Origin: an uncultured Anaerolineales bacterium | Lineage (GTDB): Bacteria; Chloroflexota; Anaerolineae; Anaerolineales; UBA6663 | Length of the DNA: 57,961 nucleotides | NCBI GenBank assembly: GCA_937952305.1 | Contig: CALFZO010000057.1 | Location: forward strand, 1-57,961 | Direction: 5' to 3' | Notes under the pieces: model-generated | The model's input: the letters and a program-made list of their open reading frames with translations, nothing else | What the model was told of the DNA's origin: nothing | Databases searched by the model: none | In this document: positions 24,859 through 32,743 of the stretch, in pieces | Layout: each line of letters begins with the position of its first letter | Position numbering within the stretch: position 1 is the stretch's first letter | Translations under genes and position numbers: made by a program

Positions 24859-24864
24859 ATTATA
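24859..24864 (-). promoter_or_regulatory. -10 box of the serine T-box transcript
   Basis: TATAAT on the minus strand (24864 down to 24859); the T-box leader begins about 8-10 nt downstream. No recognisable -35. Confidence 0.65.
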
Positions 24865-24883
24865 GCACGGGCCCGCGCCGCGG

Positions 24884-25450
24884 CTACTCGCGCACGGTCC
24901 AGCCCTCGGCCTCCAGCGTCTGGCGCGCGTCAAAGCGGATCGACTGGTCGGCGGCCAGCGGGTTGGTCTCCACGAAGCGCGCCACCTTCTCCACGTAGTC
25001 GAACGAGATCTCCAGCAGATAGCCGGTGACCGCCGTCGGCGCGATGGCGATCTTGTAGCCGCTGGCCTGGACGACGTACGGCTTGTCGCCGCTGTTGAGG
25101 GCCAGCAGCTTGGCGCGGATATCATCGGGCTCGATCGGCCCGGCCGGCGACGCCATCATGGCGGGCGGCTCAGGCGCGGGCGCGGCGGCCGCGAACGGCG
25201 AGGGCGGAACGCTCGGCGCCTCGGAGGCCTGCGGCGCGCTGCCGGCCATGGTCGGCACAAAGGTGGCCGGCGCCGAGGCGGTCGGCTTGGCGTCGACGGT
25301 GGCCGTGGCCGCCGGGCCGCGCTGGCGGCGGTTGCGGAAGTAGAAGAACGCGCCCGCCCCGCCGCCGATGACGACCAGGCAGCAGCAGCACAGCAGGAGC
25401 GTGGCCGTAATCAGCGCGGGCAAGATCTCGGCGAAATCTCGATCCGACAT
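24884..25450 (-). CDS. Tetra-Cys membrane-anchored protein of unknown function, coupled to lysS
   Basis: 188 residues from ATG 25450 (GAGAGGAATAACC before it); the start lies 2 nt after the lysS stop, so translation is coupled. One membrane helix (about residues 10-32) contains four consecutive Cys (LLLCCCCLVVIGGGAG), followed by basic RNRRQR, an Ala/Pro-rich linker (about 40-105) and a C-terminal soluble domain of about 80 residues (IRAKLLALNSGDKPYVVQASG ... LEAEGWTV). The end domain looks like a small alpha/beta fold but I do not recognise it. Membrane tetra-Cys could be lipidated or coordinate metal (speculation). Confidence 0.75.
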   Translation of the reverse strand: MSDRDFAEILPALITATLLLCCCCLVVIGGGAGAFFYFRNRRQRGPAATATVDAKPTASAPATFVPTMAGSAPQASEAPSVPPSPFAAAAPAPEPPAMMASPAGPIEPDDIRAKLLALNSGDKPYVVQASGYKIAIAPTAVTGYLLEISFDYVEKVARFVETNPLAADQSIRFDARQTLEAEGWTVRE

Positions 25451-25452
25451 GG

Positions 25453-26973
25453 TTATTCCTCTCGCGAGCGTAGGTGCGGGAAGAGCAGGACTTCCCGGAT
25501 GGTGGCCTTGTCGGTCAGCAGCATGACGAGCCGGTCGACGCCCATGCCAAAGCCGCCGTTGGGCGGCATGCCGTAACGCATCGCGCGCAGGTAGTCCTCG
25601 TCCAGCGGGTGCGTGTCCTCCGAGTCGGCGGCGTAGTCGCGGCCCATCTCGATGAAGCGCTGCTCCTGATCGAGCGGATCGTTCAATTCGGTGAAGGCGT
25701 TGCACAGCTCAAAGCCGGCCACGTAGCCCTCGAAGCGCTCGACCACGGCCGGGTTGCCAGGCTTGGCCTTGGCCAGCGGCGAGATGTCGCGCGGATAGTC
25801 CACGATGAAGGTTGGCTGCTGCAGGTGCTCCTCGACGAAGTCGCCGAGCAGTTTTTCCACCAGCTTGCCGCGCGTGGACTTGGGGTCGGCGTGGATGCCC
25901 TTGGCCTCCATGGCGCCCAGCAGGCCCTCGGCCGTGGGGTAGGCGTTGATGTCCAGGCCCGTATACTGGGCGATACCGTCGGCCAGCGGCAGGCGCGGCC
26001 AGCCGGGGTTGAGGTTGATCTCGCGGCCCTGGTAGGTGAGCGTGCGGCGGCCGAGGACCGTGTCGGCCACATGTGCGACCATGGCCTCGGTCAGGCGCAT
26101 CACCTGCTCGTAATCGGCGTAGGCCCAGTAGAACTCCAGCTGAGTGAATTCGGGGTTGTGCTTGAAGGACACGCCCTCGTTGCGGAAATCGCGGCCGATC
26201 TCATACACGCGCTCGAGACCGCCCACCAGCAGGCGCTTGAGGTAGAGCTCAAACGAGATACGCAGGTACAGGTCCTGATGCAGTTGATTGTGATGGGTGA
26301 CGAACGGCCGCGCCGCCGCGCCGCCGTAGAGCGGCTGCAGGATGGGCGTCTCGACTTCCAGGAAGCCCTGGCCGTCCAGGAACTGGCGCAGGGCGGCCGT
26401 GATGCGGGCCCGCGCCCGGAAAATGTCGCGCACCTCCGGGTTGACGGCCAGGTCGGCGTAGCGCTCGCGGTAACGCGCCTCCGGGTTGTCGAAGGCCGAG
26501 TAAACGCGCTTCTGGCCGTCGACGACCTCCTCCTTGGCGGCCGGCAGCGGGCTGACGGCCTTAGCCAGCAGGCGGAACTCCTTCACCCACAGCGTCACCT
26601 CGCCCGACTTCGTCGTGAACAGGCCGCCGGCCGCCTGGACGAAATCGCCCAGGTCGAACAGGTCGACGAAGGCGCGGTAGGCCGTTTCGCCCAGATCGTT
26701 GACCCGCAGAAACAGCTGCAGGCGGCCAGCGCCGTCCTCGATGTGCGCAAACGTAGACTTGCCCATGACGCGGATGGCCTTAACGCGGCCGGCCACCGTG
26801 TAGGCGCCGTGGGCGGCGTGCGTATCGGTGGGCGGGTTCTGGGCGTAAGCGGCCAGGGCCTGCGCGGTGGTGTGGGTGCGCTCCGCGCGGGGAGGATAGG
26901 GCTCAAAGCCGGCGGTGCGCAGGCGCTCCAGCTTGGCCAGGCGGATCTTCTCGAGTTCGGTGTACTCTCGCAT
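25453..26973 (-). CDS. lysS: Lysyl-tRNA synthetase, class II
   Basis: 506 residues from ATG 26973 (MREYTELEKIRLAKL); the in-frame ATG at 27000 overlaps the -10 box and is unlikely. The N-terminal OB anticodon-binding domain (VAGRVKAIRVMGKSTFAHIED) precedes the class II catalytic core: motif 2 RDFRNEGVSFKHNPEFTQLE and motif 3 GFGMGVDRLVMLL. It charges tRNA-Lys; the only tRNA in the window, tRNA-Lys(TTT), lies 1.6 kb away. The downstream tetra-Cys protein gene is translationally coupled. Confidence 0.97.
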   Translation of the reverse strand: MREYTELEKIRLAKLERLRTAGFEPYPPRAERTHTTAQALAAYAQNPPTDTHAAHGAYTVAGRVKAIRVMGKSTFAHIEDGAGRLQLFLRVNDLGETAYRAFVDLFDLGDFVQAAGGLFTTKSGEVTLWVKEFRLLAKAVSPLPAAKEEVVDGQKRVYSAFDNPEARYRERYADLAVNPEVRDIFRARARITAALRQFLDGQGFLEVETPILQPLYGGAAARPFVTHHNQLHQDLYLRISFELYLKRLLVGGLERVYEIGRDFRNEGVSFKHNPEFTQLEFYWAYADYEQVMRLTEAMVAHVADTVLGRRTLTYQGREINLNPGWPRLPLADGIAQYTGLDINAYPTAEGLLGAMEAKGIHADPKSTRGKLVEKLLGDFVEEHLQQPTFIVDYPRDISPLAKAKPGNPAVVERFEGYVAGFELCNAFTELNDPLDQEQRFIEMGRDYAADSEDTHPLDEDYLRAMRYGMPPNGGFGMGVDRLVMLLTDKATIREVLLFPHLRSREE

Positions 26974-26998
26974 ACAACTCTGGGCTCCCGGACGCGCC

Positions 26999-27004
26999 AT
27001 TATA
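26999..27004 (-). promoter_or_regulatory. -10 box of lysS
   Basis: TATAAT on the minus strand 27004-26999. With transcription starting near 26992, ATG 26973 has a short leader holding GGGAG as ribosome site. Confidence 0.6.
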
Positions 27005-27029
27005 CAACGAAGAGCGGCGCGCCCTGAGG

Positions 27030-27066
27030 AAACAAAAGCCCCGCCACGACGGCGCCGTGGCGGGGC
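27030..27066 (-). terminator. Rho-independent terminator after greA
   Basis: Stem GCCCCGCCACG / CGTGGCGGGGC (27056-27066 with 27038-27048) followed on the minus strand by TTTTGTTT (27030-27037). It separates greA from lysS. Confidence 0.9.
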
Positions 27067-27087
27067 AGCAAAGCCATAACCGGCGCG

Positions 27088-27561
27088 TCAATCGCGCGAG
27101 ATCTTGACCACGCGGAAGGAGAGCGACCCGGCCGGCGCCTGGACCTTGACCTCGTCGCCGACCCGGCGGCCCAGCAGCGCGCGGCCCAGCGGGCTCTCAT
27201 TGGAGATGCGGCCCTCGCGCGGGTTGGCTTCGGCCGCGCCCACCAGCAAGTACTCTTCCGAGCCGTTGCCGGCCTCTTTGATGGTGACGCGGCAGCCCAG
27301 AGCGACGATGTCGCTGGAGCCGTGCTCGTCGATGATGACGGCATTCGACAACATCGTCTCCAGCGTCAGGATGCGGCCCTCCACAAACGCCTGCTCGTTC
27401 TTGGCATCTTCGTACTCGGCGTTCTCGATCAGTTCGCCGTCTTCCTGGGCGTTGTGGAGGCGTTCGGCGACCTGGGCGCGGCGGGTGGTGCGCAGAAACT
27501 CCAGTTCCTCCTCAAGTTTCTTCAATCCCTCGCGCGTCAGGAAGGTGCGGTCGCTGCTCAT
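27088..27561 (-). CDS. greA: Transcription elongation factor GreA
   Basis: 157 residues, standard length. The N-terminal coiled coil (TREGLKKLEEELEFL ... ERLHNAQEDGELIENAEYEDAK) carries the acidic tip residues near DGELIENAEYED that reach the RNA polymerase active site to stimulate cleavage of backtracked RNA. The C-terminal FKBP-like domain includes ESPLGRALLGRRVGDEV. Its 5' leader has a promoter with good hexamers and a terminator hairpin before the gene (see 27631), implying attenuation. Confidence 0.96.
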   Translation of the reverse strand: MSSDRTFLTREGLKKLEEELEFLRTTRRAQVAERLHNAQEDGELIENAEYEDAKNEQAFVEGRILTLETMLSNAVIIDEHGSSDIVALGCRVTIKEAGNGSEEYLLVGAAEANPREGRISNESPLGRALLGRRVGDEVKVQAPAGSLSFRVVKISRD

Positions 27562-27579
27562 ATGCTTGGCCTCGTGATG

Positions 27580-27600
27580 AAATCTGGCGGATCGCCAGAT
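27580..27600 (-). promoter_or_regulatory. Hairpin just upstream of greA start
   Basis: ATCTGGCG and CGCCAGAT form a perfect 8-bp stem with a GAT/ATC loop (about 27581-27599), about 20-40 nt before the greA start. It may affect translation or mRNA stability. Confidence 0.45.
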
Positions 27601-27630
27601 CGTCCTGTATCGTCGTTGGGAGTCAAGGGG

Positions 27631-27658
27631 AAAACAAAAACTGAGAGCCGCCTCTCAG
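27631..27658 (-). terminator. Attenuator-type terminator in the greA leader
   Basis: On the minus strand CTGAGAG (27652-27658) pairs with CTCTCAG (27641-27647), then TTTTTGTTTT (27631-27640). It lies about 25 nt after the predicted transcription start and 70 nt before the greA ATG, so it would release a short leader RNA unless read through. Confidence 0.75.
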
Positions 27659-27682
27659 TCACCACATCCCGCCGTGCGTTAA

Positions 27683-27711
27683 ATGTTAGCACAGCCACTC
27701 GGACTTGTAAA
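27683..27711 (-). promoter_or_regulatory. Promoter of greA
   Basis: Minus strand: TTTACA (27711-27706), 17-nt spacer, TAACAT (27688-27683). The best -35/-10 pair in this part of the window. Confidence 0.7.
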
Positions 27712-27738
27712 GGCAAACGGCCGCGATAGAACAAATTT

Positions 27739-28500
27739 TCAGCCCTGGTGCCACACACGGACGGCCGGTTGGCCCGCGCCAGTCTGCGTGGCAAAGCCGC
27801 GCAGCGCCGCCCTCATAGCCGCCTCATCCGGCCAGAAGGTGCTCACCTGTGAACGATAAGCCGCCACCGATTGACAATAAGCCTGGAGATCGGCTTCCTC
27901 CAGGTCAAGGGTCACGGGCTGCAGTCCGGCCGCCAGCCCGCCCCACTCAGCCGCCGCCGGTGCTCGCTCCGCGTAGGGGTAGTCTTCATAGTAGAACAGC
28001 GGCCGGCCCAACTGCTCGGCCGCGCGGCGGGTAAGCTGATGGTCAACGTGCCGGCCGATCCCCAATGGTGCATAGACCTGCGCGTCCGGCCAAGCGGCCA
28101 GTGTCGCCGTGAGGGAGCGGGCGAGATCGCCGGCCAGGCCCAGCTCGATCGGATGCAAGTGGTCGAACAGGGCCGTCTCGGACGCGTACAAGAACTCGCC
28201 GCTAGCGGGATGGCGGCGGTAGATACAGTCCGGCACCGGCAGATGGACGATGCGTGCGCCGAGGCCGCGGAGCGCGGCGTGGTCTTCCTCGCGCCGCCGC
28301 GCCACGGCCTCGCTGGGCGACAGCTGCCAGCGCGCATGCAAGGCCTCGGCAAAGGGTGAGAACGAAGCCGAGGGCGGGTCACCGGCACAAAGCGTGACCA
28401 CGGCCACAACCGACCCGCGCCGGGTCTGTTGATGGATCAGGCCGCCGCAGGAAAGCGCGGCGTCGTCGAGATGGGCGGAAAGATAGATCGCTGTGGGCAT
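27739..28500 (-). CDS. PIG-L/LmbE family zinc deacetylase
   Basis: 253 residues from ATG 28500. Zinc-binding motif AHLDDAALSCGG near residues 9-20 (His-x-Asp-Asp) and a second His-containing motif GIGRHVDHQLT mark the LmbE/PIG-L N-acetylglucosaminyl deacetylase family, which acts on GlcNAc-containing small molecules or lipids (mycothiol, bacillithiol, GPI precursors, antibiotics). The substrate here is unknown. A -10 sequence TATACT (28512-28507) lies 6 nt before ATG 28500, so the message is probably leaderless and divergent from the tRNA-Lys gene. Confidence 0.88.
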   Translation of the reverse strand: MPTAIYLSAHLDDAALSCGGLIHQQTRRGSVVAVVTLCAGDPPSASFSPFAEALHARWQLSPSEAVARRREEDHAALRGLGARIVHLPVPDCIYRRHPASGEFLYASETALFDHLHPIELGLAGDLARSLTATLAAWPDAQVYAPLGIGRHVDHQLTRRAAEQLGRPLFYYEDYPYAERAPAAAEWGGLAAGLQPVTLDLEEADLQAYCQSVAAYRSQVSTFWPDEAAMRAALRGFATQTGAGQPAVRVWHQG

Positions 28501-28506
28501 GGCGTG

Positions 28507-28512
28507 AGTATA
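28507..28512 (-). promoter_or_regulatory. -10 box of the PIG-L gene (leaderless)
   Basis: TATACT on the minus strand, 6 nt before the start codon at 28500. Confidence 0.5.
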
Positions 28513-28566
28513 ACAAAGCCGCTTGCGTTGACGCTCATATGCCCGCATGCTACAATCGCCGCCAGT

Positions 28567-28638
28567 GGGCCGTTAGCTCAATGGCAGAGCAGGTGCCTTT
28601 TAAGCACTTGGTTGGGGGTTCGAGTCCCTCACGGCTCA
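28567..28638 (+). tRNA. tRNA-Lys (anticodon TTT)
   Basis: 72 nt. Acceptor stem GGGCCGT (28567-28573) pairs with ACGGCTC (28631-28637, one G-U); D arm GCTC/GAGC; anticodon stem-loop GGTGC-CTTTTAA-GCACT with TTT in the loop; T arm GGGGG-TTCGAGT-CCCTC. The discriminator base is A and CCA is not encoded. A -10-like TACAAT lies just upstream (28551-28556). Confidence 0.95.
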
Positions 28639-28866
28639 CTGCTCACCCCCTGCCTGATCCAGCGGCGACCAGCCGCTCAGTGACTTCTCCTGGGCCCTGG
28701 TCGCCGCTGGCGTTTGGGTCCAATTGCCCGCCCCGCCCCGCTCTTCGGCGGCCTCGCGTGTCCGGCGCGGCGGCTATAGACTTTGGCCGCGCGTTCAGCA
28801 GACCCCGGCGGTGACCGCTTGGCTCCGGGCGAACGCGAGAATACCGCTGTCCGTCTTCCGCTGCGA

Positions 28867-28872
28867 TAGAAT
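28867..28872 (+). promoter_or_regulatory. -10 box of recQ (leaderless)
   Basis: TAGAAT at 28867-28872, 7 nt before GTG 28880. The absence of a ribosome site and the onset of RecQ homology at 28880 support this start. Confidence 0.5.
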
Positions 28873-28879
28873 TGCCGAC

Positions 28880-31093
28880 GTGACTCCCGACTTGCACGCC
28901 GCTCTGCGCCGGCACTTTGGCTACCCGGCTTTCCGTCCGGGCCAGGCCGAGGCCCTCGAACACGCCCTGGCCGGCCGCGATGTGCTGGTGGTCATGCCCA
29001 CCGGCTCCGGCAAATCACTGATCTACCAGCTCGCGGCGTTGTGCCGGCCCGGCACCGGCGTGGTCGTCTCGCCGTTGATCGCGCTGATGAAAGACCAGGT
29101 GGACGGCCTGGCCCGCCGGCGCATCCCGGCCACCTACATCAACTCGTCCCTGGACCTGGCCGAGCAGAACCGGCGCCTGCAGGCGCTGGCCGCCGGCGAA
29201 TACAAGCTGATCCTGGTGGCGCCGGAGCGCTTCCGCAGCCCCGCCTTTCGGGCCGCGTTGGCCAACGTCCCGCTCAGCCTGCTGGCTGTGGACGAGGCCC
29301 ATTGCCTGTCGCAATGGGGCCACGATTTCCGCCCGGACTATCTCTACCTGGCCGAGGCCCGCCGCCAGCTCCGGCCGCCGGTTACCCTGGCGCTCACCGC
29401 CACGGCCACCCCGCGGGTGCAGGAAGACATGCTCCGCCTGCTGGGCCTGACCCGGGCCGAACGCGTCATCACCGGCTTCAACCGGCCCAACCTGACTCTG
29501 CGCGTCGTCACGGCCCGCAACGACGAGGTCAAGCTGCGCCGGCTGCGGGAGTTCCTGACCACAAGCGACGGGGCCGGCCTGATCTACACCGGCACCCGGC
29601 GTGAGGCTGAGAGCGTGGCCGCCTACCTCCGCTCCGAGTTGCGCCGCCCGGCCGAGCACTACCATGCCGCGCTGCCGGCCGCCGAGCGCGCCCGCGTGCA
29701 GGACGCCTTCCTCTCCGGCGACCTGCCCCTGGTGGCGGCGACGAATGCCTTCGGCATGGGGATTGACCGGCCCGATGTGCGCTTCGTCATCCATTACACC
29801 TTGCCCGGGACGCTCGAGGCCTACTACCAGGAGGCCGGCCGAGCCGGGCGGGATGGCTTGCCGGCCGAGGCGCTCCTGCTATACGCGGCCAAAGACTCGG
29901 CCCTGCACCAGCACTTCATCGATGACGGCGCACTGACCGCGCCCGAACTGCGGCACCTGCACGCCCATATCCAGAACCTGACGGGCGCCACCGGTCTGGC
30001 CGAGATCGAGACGGCCACCCAGCTCAACGGCCCGAAGGTGCGGGTTGGCCTGGATCAGCTGGAGATGGCGCGCGCCGTGCGCCGCACTGACGAAGCCTAT
30101 GGCCGCCTGCGCCTGGAGGCCGCGCCTCTGACCGAGGCCGCTTTGCGCCGGCTGACGGCCGAGAGCCACGAGCGCCGCCGGCACAAGTATGACCTGCTCG
30201 GCCGGATGGTGAACTACGCGCAGACGAACGCCTGCCGCCGGCGGGCTTTGCTCCAGCACTTTGGAGACCACGATACCGAAGCCGTGGCGCCCGAGGTCTG
30301 CTGCGACAACTGCGCGGAACGCCGCGGCCCGCGCCTGGTCCGGGCGAGGGCGGCCCAGCCCCAAGCGGCGCCCGCCGCGCCCGCCACGCCCCAGCAGCAG
30401 GCCCTGCTGACCGAACTCACCCAGGCGGAGCGCGCCGCCCTGATCGTCCTGGATGCCGTCGCCCGGCTGGACACGCTGCTCGGCAAGGGCAAACTGGCGC
30501 AGTTCCTGCACGGCAGCGCGAGCGCAGCCGTCGCCGACCTGAAGCACCAGCCCTACTACGGCAAGCTGACGGATCTGCGCCTGGCCGATATCGAGGCCCT
30601 GGTCGATCAACTCCTGGACTCAGGCCACCTGGGCCAGGCCGGCGGCCTGCGCCCGGTGCTGGCGCTCACGCCGCTGGGCGAGCGCGCCCTGCACAACCGC
30701 GCCGCGCTCAAGGTGGACCTGCGCCTGGCTGAGCGCGGCCGGGCGGCGCGTTGGCACGCGGCGCGGGAAGCGGGCGGGACTCTGGCTGTGACGCGTGACC
30801 TGCTGGCGCGCGGCCTGAAGCCAGACCAGATTGCCGCGGAGCGCGGGCTGACCGAAGGCACGATCTACAGCCACCTGGCGGACCTGATCGCCGACGGCCA
30901 GGTGGACGTGGGCACGGTCGTGCCCGTCGCAGCCCAGGCCCGCATCGTCGCCGCCATCGAGGCCGAAGGCTCGGCCCAATACCTGGCGCCGATCAAGGCT
31001 CGGCTCAACGACTTCACGACTTACGGCGAGATCCGCTGTGTGGCCGAGGCCTGGAAGCGCCGGCCCAGGCCGGGCGCGACCGAAAGAACTTGA
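28880..31093 (+). CDS. recQ: ATP-dependent DNA helicase RecQ
   Basis: 737 residues from GTG 28880. Superfamily 2 helicase motifs: Walker A MPTGSGKSLIYQ (39-50), DEAH box VDEAHCLSQWGHDFRPDY (near 137), TATATPRVQEDM, ATNAFGMGIDRPDVRFVIHY and the motif VI region QEAGRAGRDG. The RQC zinc site is formed by Cys in ACRRRALLQHFGD and the CCDNC cluster. The C-terminus is a winged-helix and a helix-turn-helix 40-type domain (RGLKPDQIAAERGLTEGTIY) rather than a typical HRDC. It unwinds 3'-5' and acts in recombination repair and fork restart. Confidence 0.94.
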   Translation: MTPDLHAALRRHFGYPAFRPGQAEALEHALAGRDVLVVMPTGSGKSLIYQLAALCRPGTGVVVSPLIALMKDQVDGLARRRIPATYINSSLDLAEQNRRLQALAAGEYKLILVAPERFRSPAFRAALANVPLSLLAVDEAHCLSQWGHDFRPDYLYLAEARRQLRPPVTLALTATATPRVQEDMLRLLGLTRAERVITGFNRPNLTLRVVTARNDEVKLRRLREFLTTSDGAGLIYTGTRREAESVAAYLRSELRRPAEHYHAALPAAERARVQDAFLSGDLPLVAATNAFGMGIDRPDVRFVIHYTLPGTLEAYYQEAGRAGRDGLPAEALLLYAAKDSALHQHFIDDGALTAPELRHLHAHIQNLTGATGLAEIETATQLNGPKVRVGLDQLEMARAVRRTDEAYGRLRLEAAPLTEAALRRLTAESHERRRHKYDLLGRMVNYAQTNACRRRALLQHFGDHDTEAVAPEVCCDNCAERRGPRLVRARAAQPQAAPAAPATPQQQALLTELTQAERAALIVLDAVARLDTLLGKGKLAQFLHGSASAAVADLKHQPYYGKLTDLRLADIEALVDQLLDSGHLGQAGGLRPVLALTPLGERALHNRAALKVDLRLAERGRAARWHAAREAGGTLAVTRDLLARGLKPDQIAAERGLTEGTIYSHLADLIADGQVDVGTVVPVAAQARIVAAIEAEGSAQYLAPIKARLNDFTTYGEIRCVAEAWKRRPRPGATERT

Positions 31094-31165
31094 GGGGGCC
31101 GGACTGACCCCGCGCCAGCTGAAACTCAATCGCCGATCCATCGGGATCGCACAGGGCCGCTAAGC

Positions 31166-31762
31166 ATGTCGAATTTCGACCGCCTCCAGCAACTCTACGA
31201 AGCCGGCGCAGTGCCTTGGGATCGCCCCGCGCCGCCGCCTGAGGTGACGGCCAGCGCCGCCGCGCTGCCCGCCGGCCGGGCGCTGGATCTGGGGTGCGGC
31301 CTGGGCCGCGCCAGCCTTTATCTGGCGGCTCTGGGCTGGACGGTCGACGGCGTAGACTTCATCCCCCAGGCCATCGCCGAAGCCCGCGTCAGGGCCGCAC
31401 AGGCCGGATTGGCAGCGCAAGCCGCCTTCCATCAGGGCTCCGTGACGGACCTGGGCTTTCTGTCCGGACCCTATGACTTCGCGCTGGATGTCGGGTGCGC
31501 CCACGGCCTGGGCGAGAGCGACCTGCGCGCCTATCACCGCGAGATGCTGCGCCTGCTCAAGGCGGGCGCTCTCTACCTGCTCTTTGCGCACCTCAACGAC
31601 GCCCACCCCGGACCGGAGGCGCCCCGCTGGCTGGACGAGGCAACTTTGCGCCAGATTTTCGCGGCCGGTTTCACCTTGGAGAGGGTAGAGCATGGCACCA
31701 CCCAGGTGAATGACCAGGCGCCGTGGGCGTCCGGCTGGTTCTGGTTCAGACGAGACCCCTGA
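31166..31762 (+). CDS. Class I SAM-dependent methyltransferase
   Basis: 198 residues. Motif I is ALDLGCGLGRASLYLA (around 40-55), the acidic end of beta-2 is VDGVDF, and the N-terminal YEAGAVPWDRPAPPPEV resembles the thiopurine/TehB-like methyltransferase group. Substrate unknown. It follows recQ by 72 nt and may be co-transcribed. Opposing genes end at the terminator near 31811. Confidence 0.85.
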   Translation: MSNFDRLQQLYEAGAVPWDRPAPPPEVTASAAALPAGRALDLGCGLGRASLYLAALGWTVDGVDFIPQAIAEARVRAAQAGLAAQAAFHQGSVTDLGFLSGPYDFALDVGCAHGLGESDLRAYHREMLRLLKAGALYLLFAHLNDAHPGPEAPRWLDEATLRQIFAAGFTLERVEHGTTQVNDQAPWASGWFWFRRDP

Positions 31763-31802
31763 AGCCTGAAGGCCAGCGGGCCGCTGCGTGCGGGCCAGGC
31801 CA

Positions 31803-31833
31803 AACGCAAAGGCCGTGTCAGTCCGACACGGCC
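31803..31833 (-). terminator. Terminator between the methyltransferase and the PocR regulator
   Basis: Perfect 9-bp stem GGCCGTGTC (31811-31819) / GACACGGCC (31825-31833). On the minus strand it is followed by TTTGCGTTTGG, so it mainly serves the regulator gene at 31874; it may also stop the converging plus-strand transcript. Confidence 0.75.
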
Positions 31834-31873
31834 TCGGTCAGCTCACGGCAGCGGCGCGCCCCTTAGGTGCGCC

Positions 31874-32620
31874 CTACCCGGGCGAGTTTAGCGCGCTCAT
31901 CTCCGCGATCCGCTTCAGGCGGCGCATCAACTCAGAGCGCTCGTGCCCGATCTCTTCAAACGTATGGGCGACCGCCTCCAGCCAGCCGCCGATGCGCGCC
32001 TGGTTTTTCCGGCTAAGCACGGGCAGTTCCCGGGCGGCGGCGGCGAGAGCCGCTGCCTCCAGACCGTGCGCCGCCGCCAGCCGGCTGACCGTGGCGGCTT
32101 CTTCGTCCGGCGTGGGCGCCTGGGCGTGAAACTGGCCGGAGACCAGCATAGCCACGAAGTTCCCATCCACCTCGATGCGCGCCCGCGCATACTGGAGCCC
32201 GGCGTGACAGGAGACAAACTGAGTGCGGTGCTCAGGTTTAGCCGCCAGCTCGCGCCAGGACGCCATGCACGCCTGCCGGCCCGACTCGGAACTCAAGATC
32301 AACTGGCAGAACGCGCAGGCATTGCTGACCTCGGTCAGCGGCTCGCCGTCGGGAGCGGTGGTCACGGCTCCAATCTCCGCGACCTCCGCGAACACATTCT
32401 GGATCGACTGCACGCACGGAAGCGGCAAGACGTTGGGGTTGAGCGCCGGCGCGGCGGCCGGCTTGCCCTCCAGAATGGCATCCACCTCTTTGCGCGGGAA
32501 GCGCCACTGCCCGCCGACCTTGACCCCGGTCAGCCGCCCATCGTTGAGCATCCGGTAGACCGTGGTCCGGTCGATCTTGAGCAGATCCTGGAGCTCCTTG
32601 GTGGTCAGTAAGTCATCCAT
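31874..32620 (-). CDS. Excisionase-type HTH regulator with PocR sensory domain
   Basis: 248 residues from ATG 32620. The N-terminal 50 residues are a MerR/excisionase-like helix-turn-helix (LTTKELQDLLKIDRTTVYRM, then LTGVKVGGQWRFPRKEVDAIL). Residues about 65-200 are a PocR domain: LPCVQSIQNVFAEV, the Cys-rich CAFC ... CMASW ... FVSCHAGLQYARA, and VAMLVSGQFHAQAP. PocR domains sense small hydrocarbon ligands or redox state and often contain an iron or metal-bound Cys set. The final 45 residues are helical. The -10-like TAAACT (32633-32628) is 7 nt from the start, so the message is probably leaderless. It lies downstream of the sulfur-type operon and may regulate it. Confidence 0.85.
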   Translation of the reverse strand: MDDLLTTKELQDLLKIDRTTVYRMLNDGRLTGVKVGGQWRFPRKEVDAILEGKPAAAPALNPNVLPLPCVQSIQNVFAEVAEIGAVTTAPDGEPLTEVSNACAFCQLILSSESGRQACMASWRELAAKPEHRTQFVSCHAGLQYARARIEVDGNFVAMLVSGQFHAQAPTPDEEAATVSRLAAAHGLEAAALAAAARELPVLSRKNQARIGGWLEAVAHTFEEIGHERSELMRRLKRIAEMSALNSPG

Positions 32621-32743
32621 GACCATAGTTTATGCTACAAGTTGCCCAGCATTGCAATAGCCTGCGGCCGGCCTTCCCCGGGCGGCCCGCTGGGCCCCGG
32701 CGCGCAGAGCGCTGCGAACTGGTAAGCCCGTACGGGCCAGGCC

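Noticed and set aside
25474..27027. Plus-strand 517-codon frame over lysS
   Set aside because: Antisense of lysS, which has complete class II motifs.
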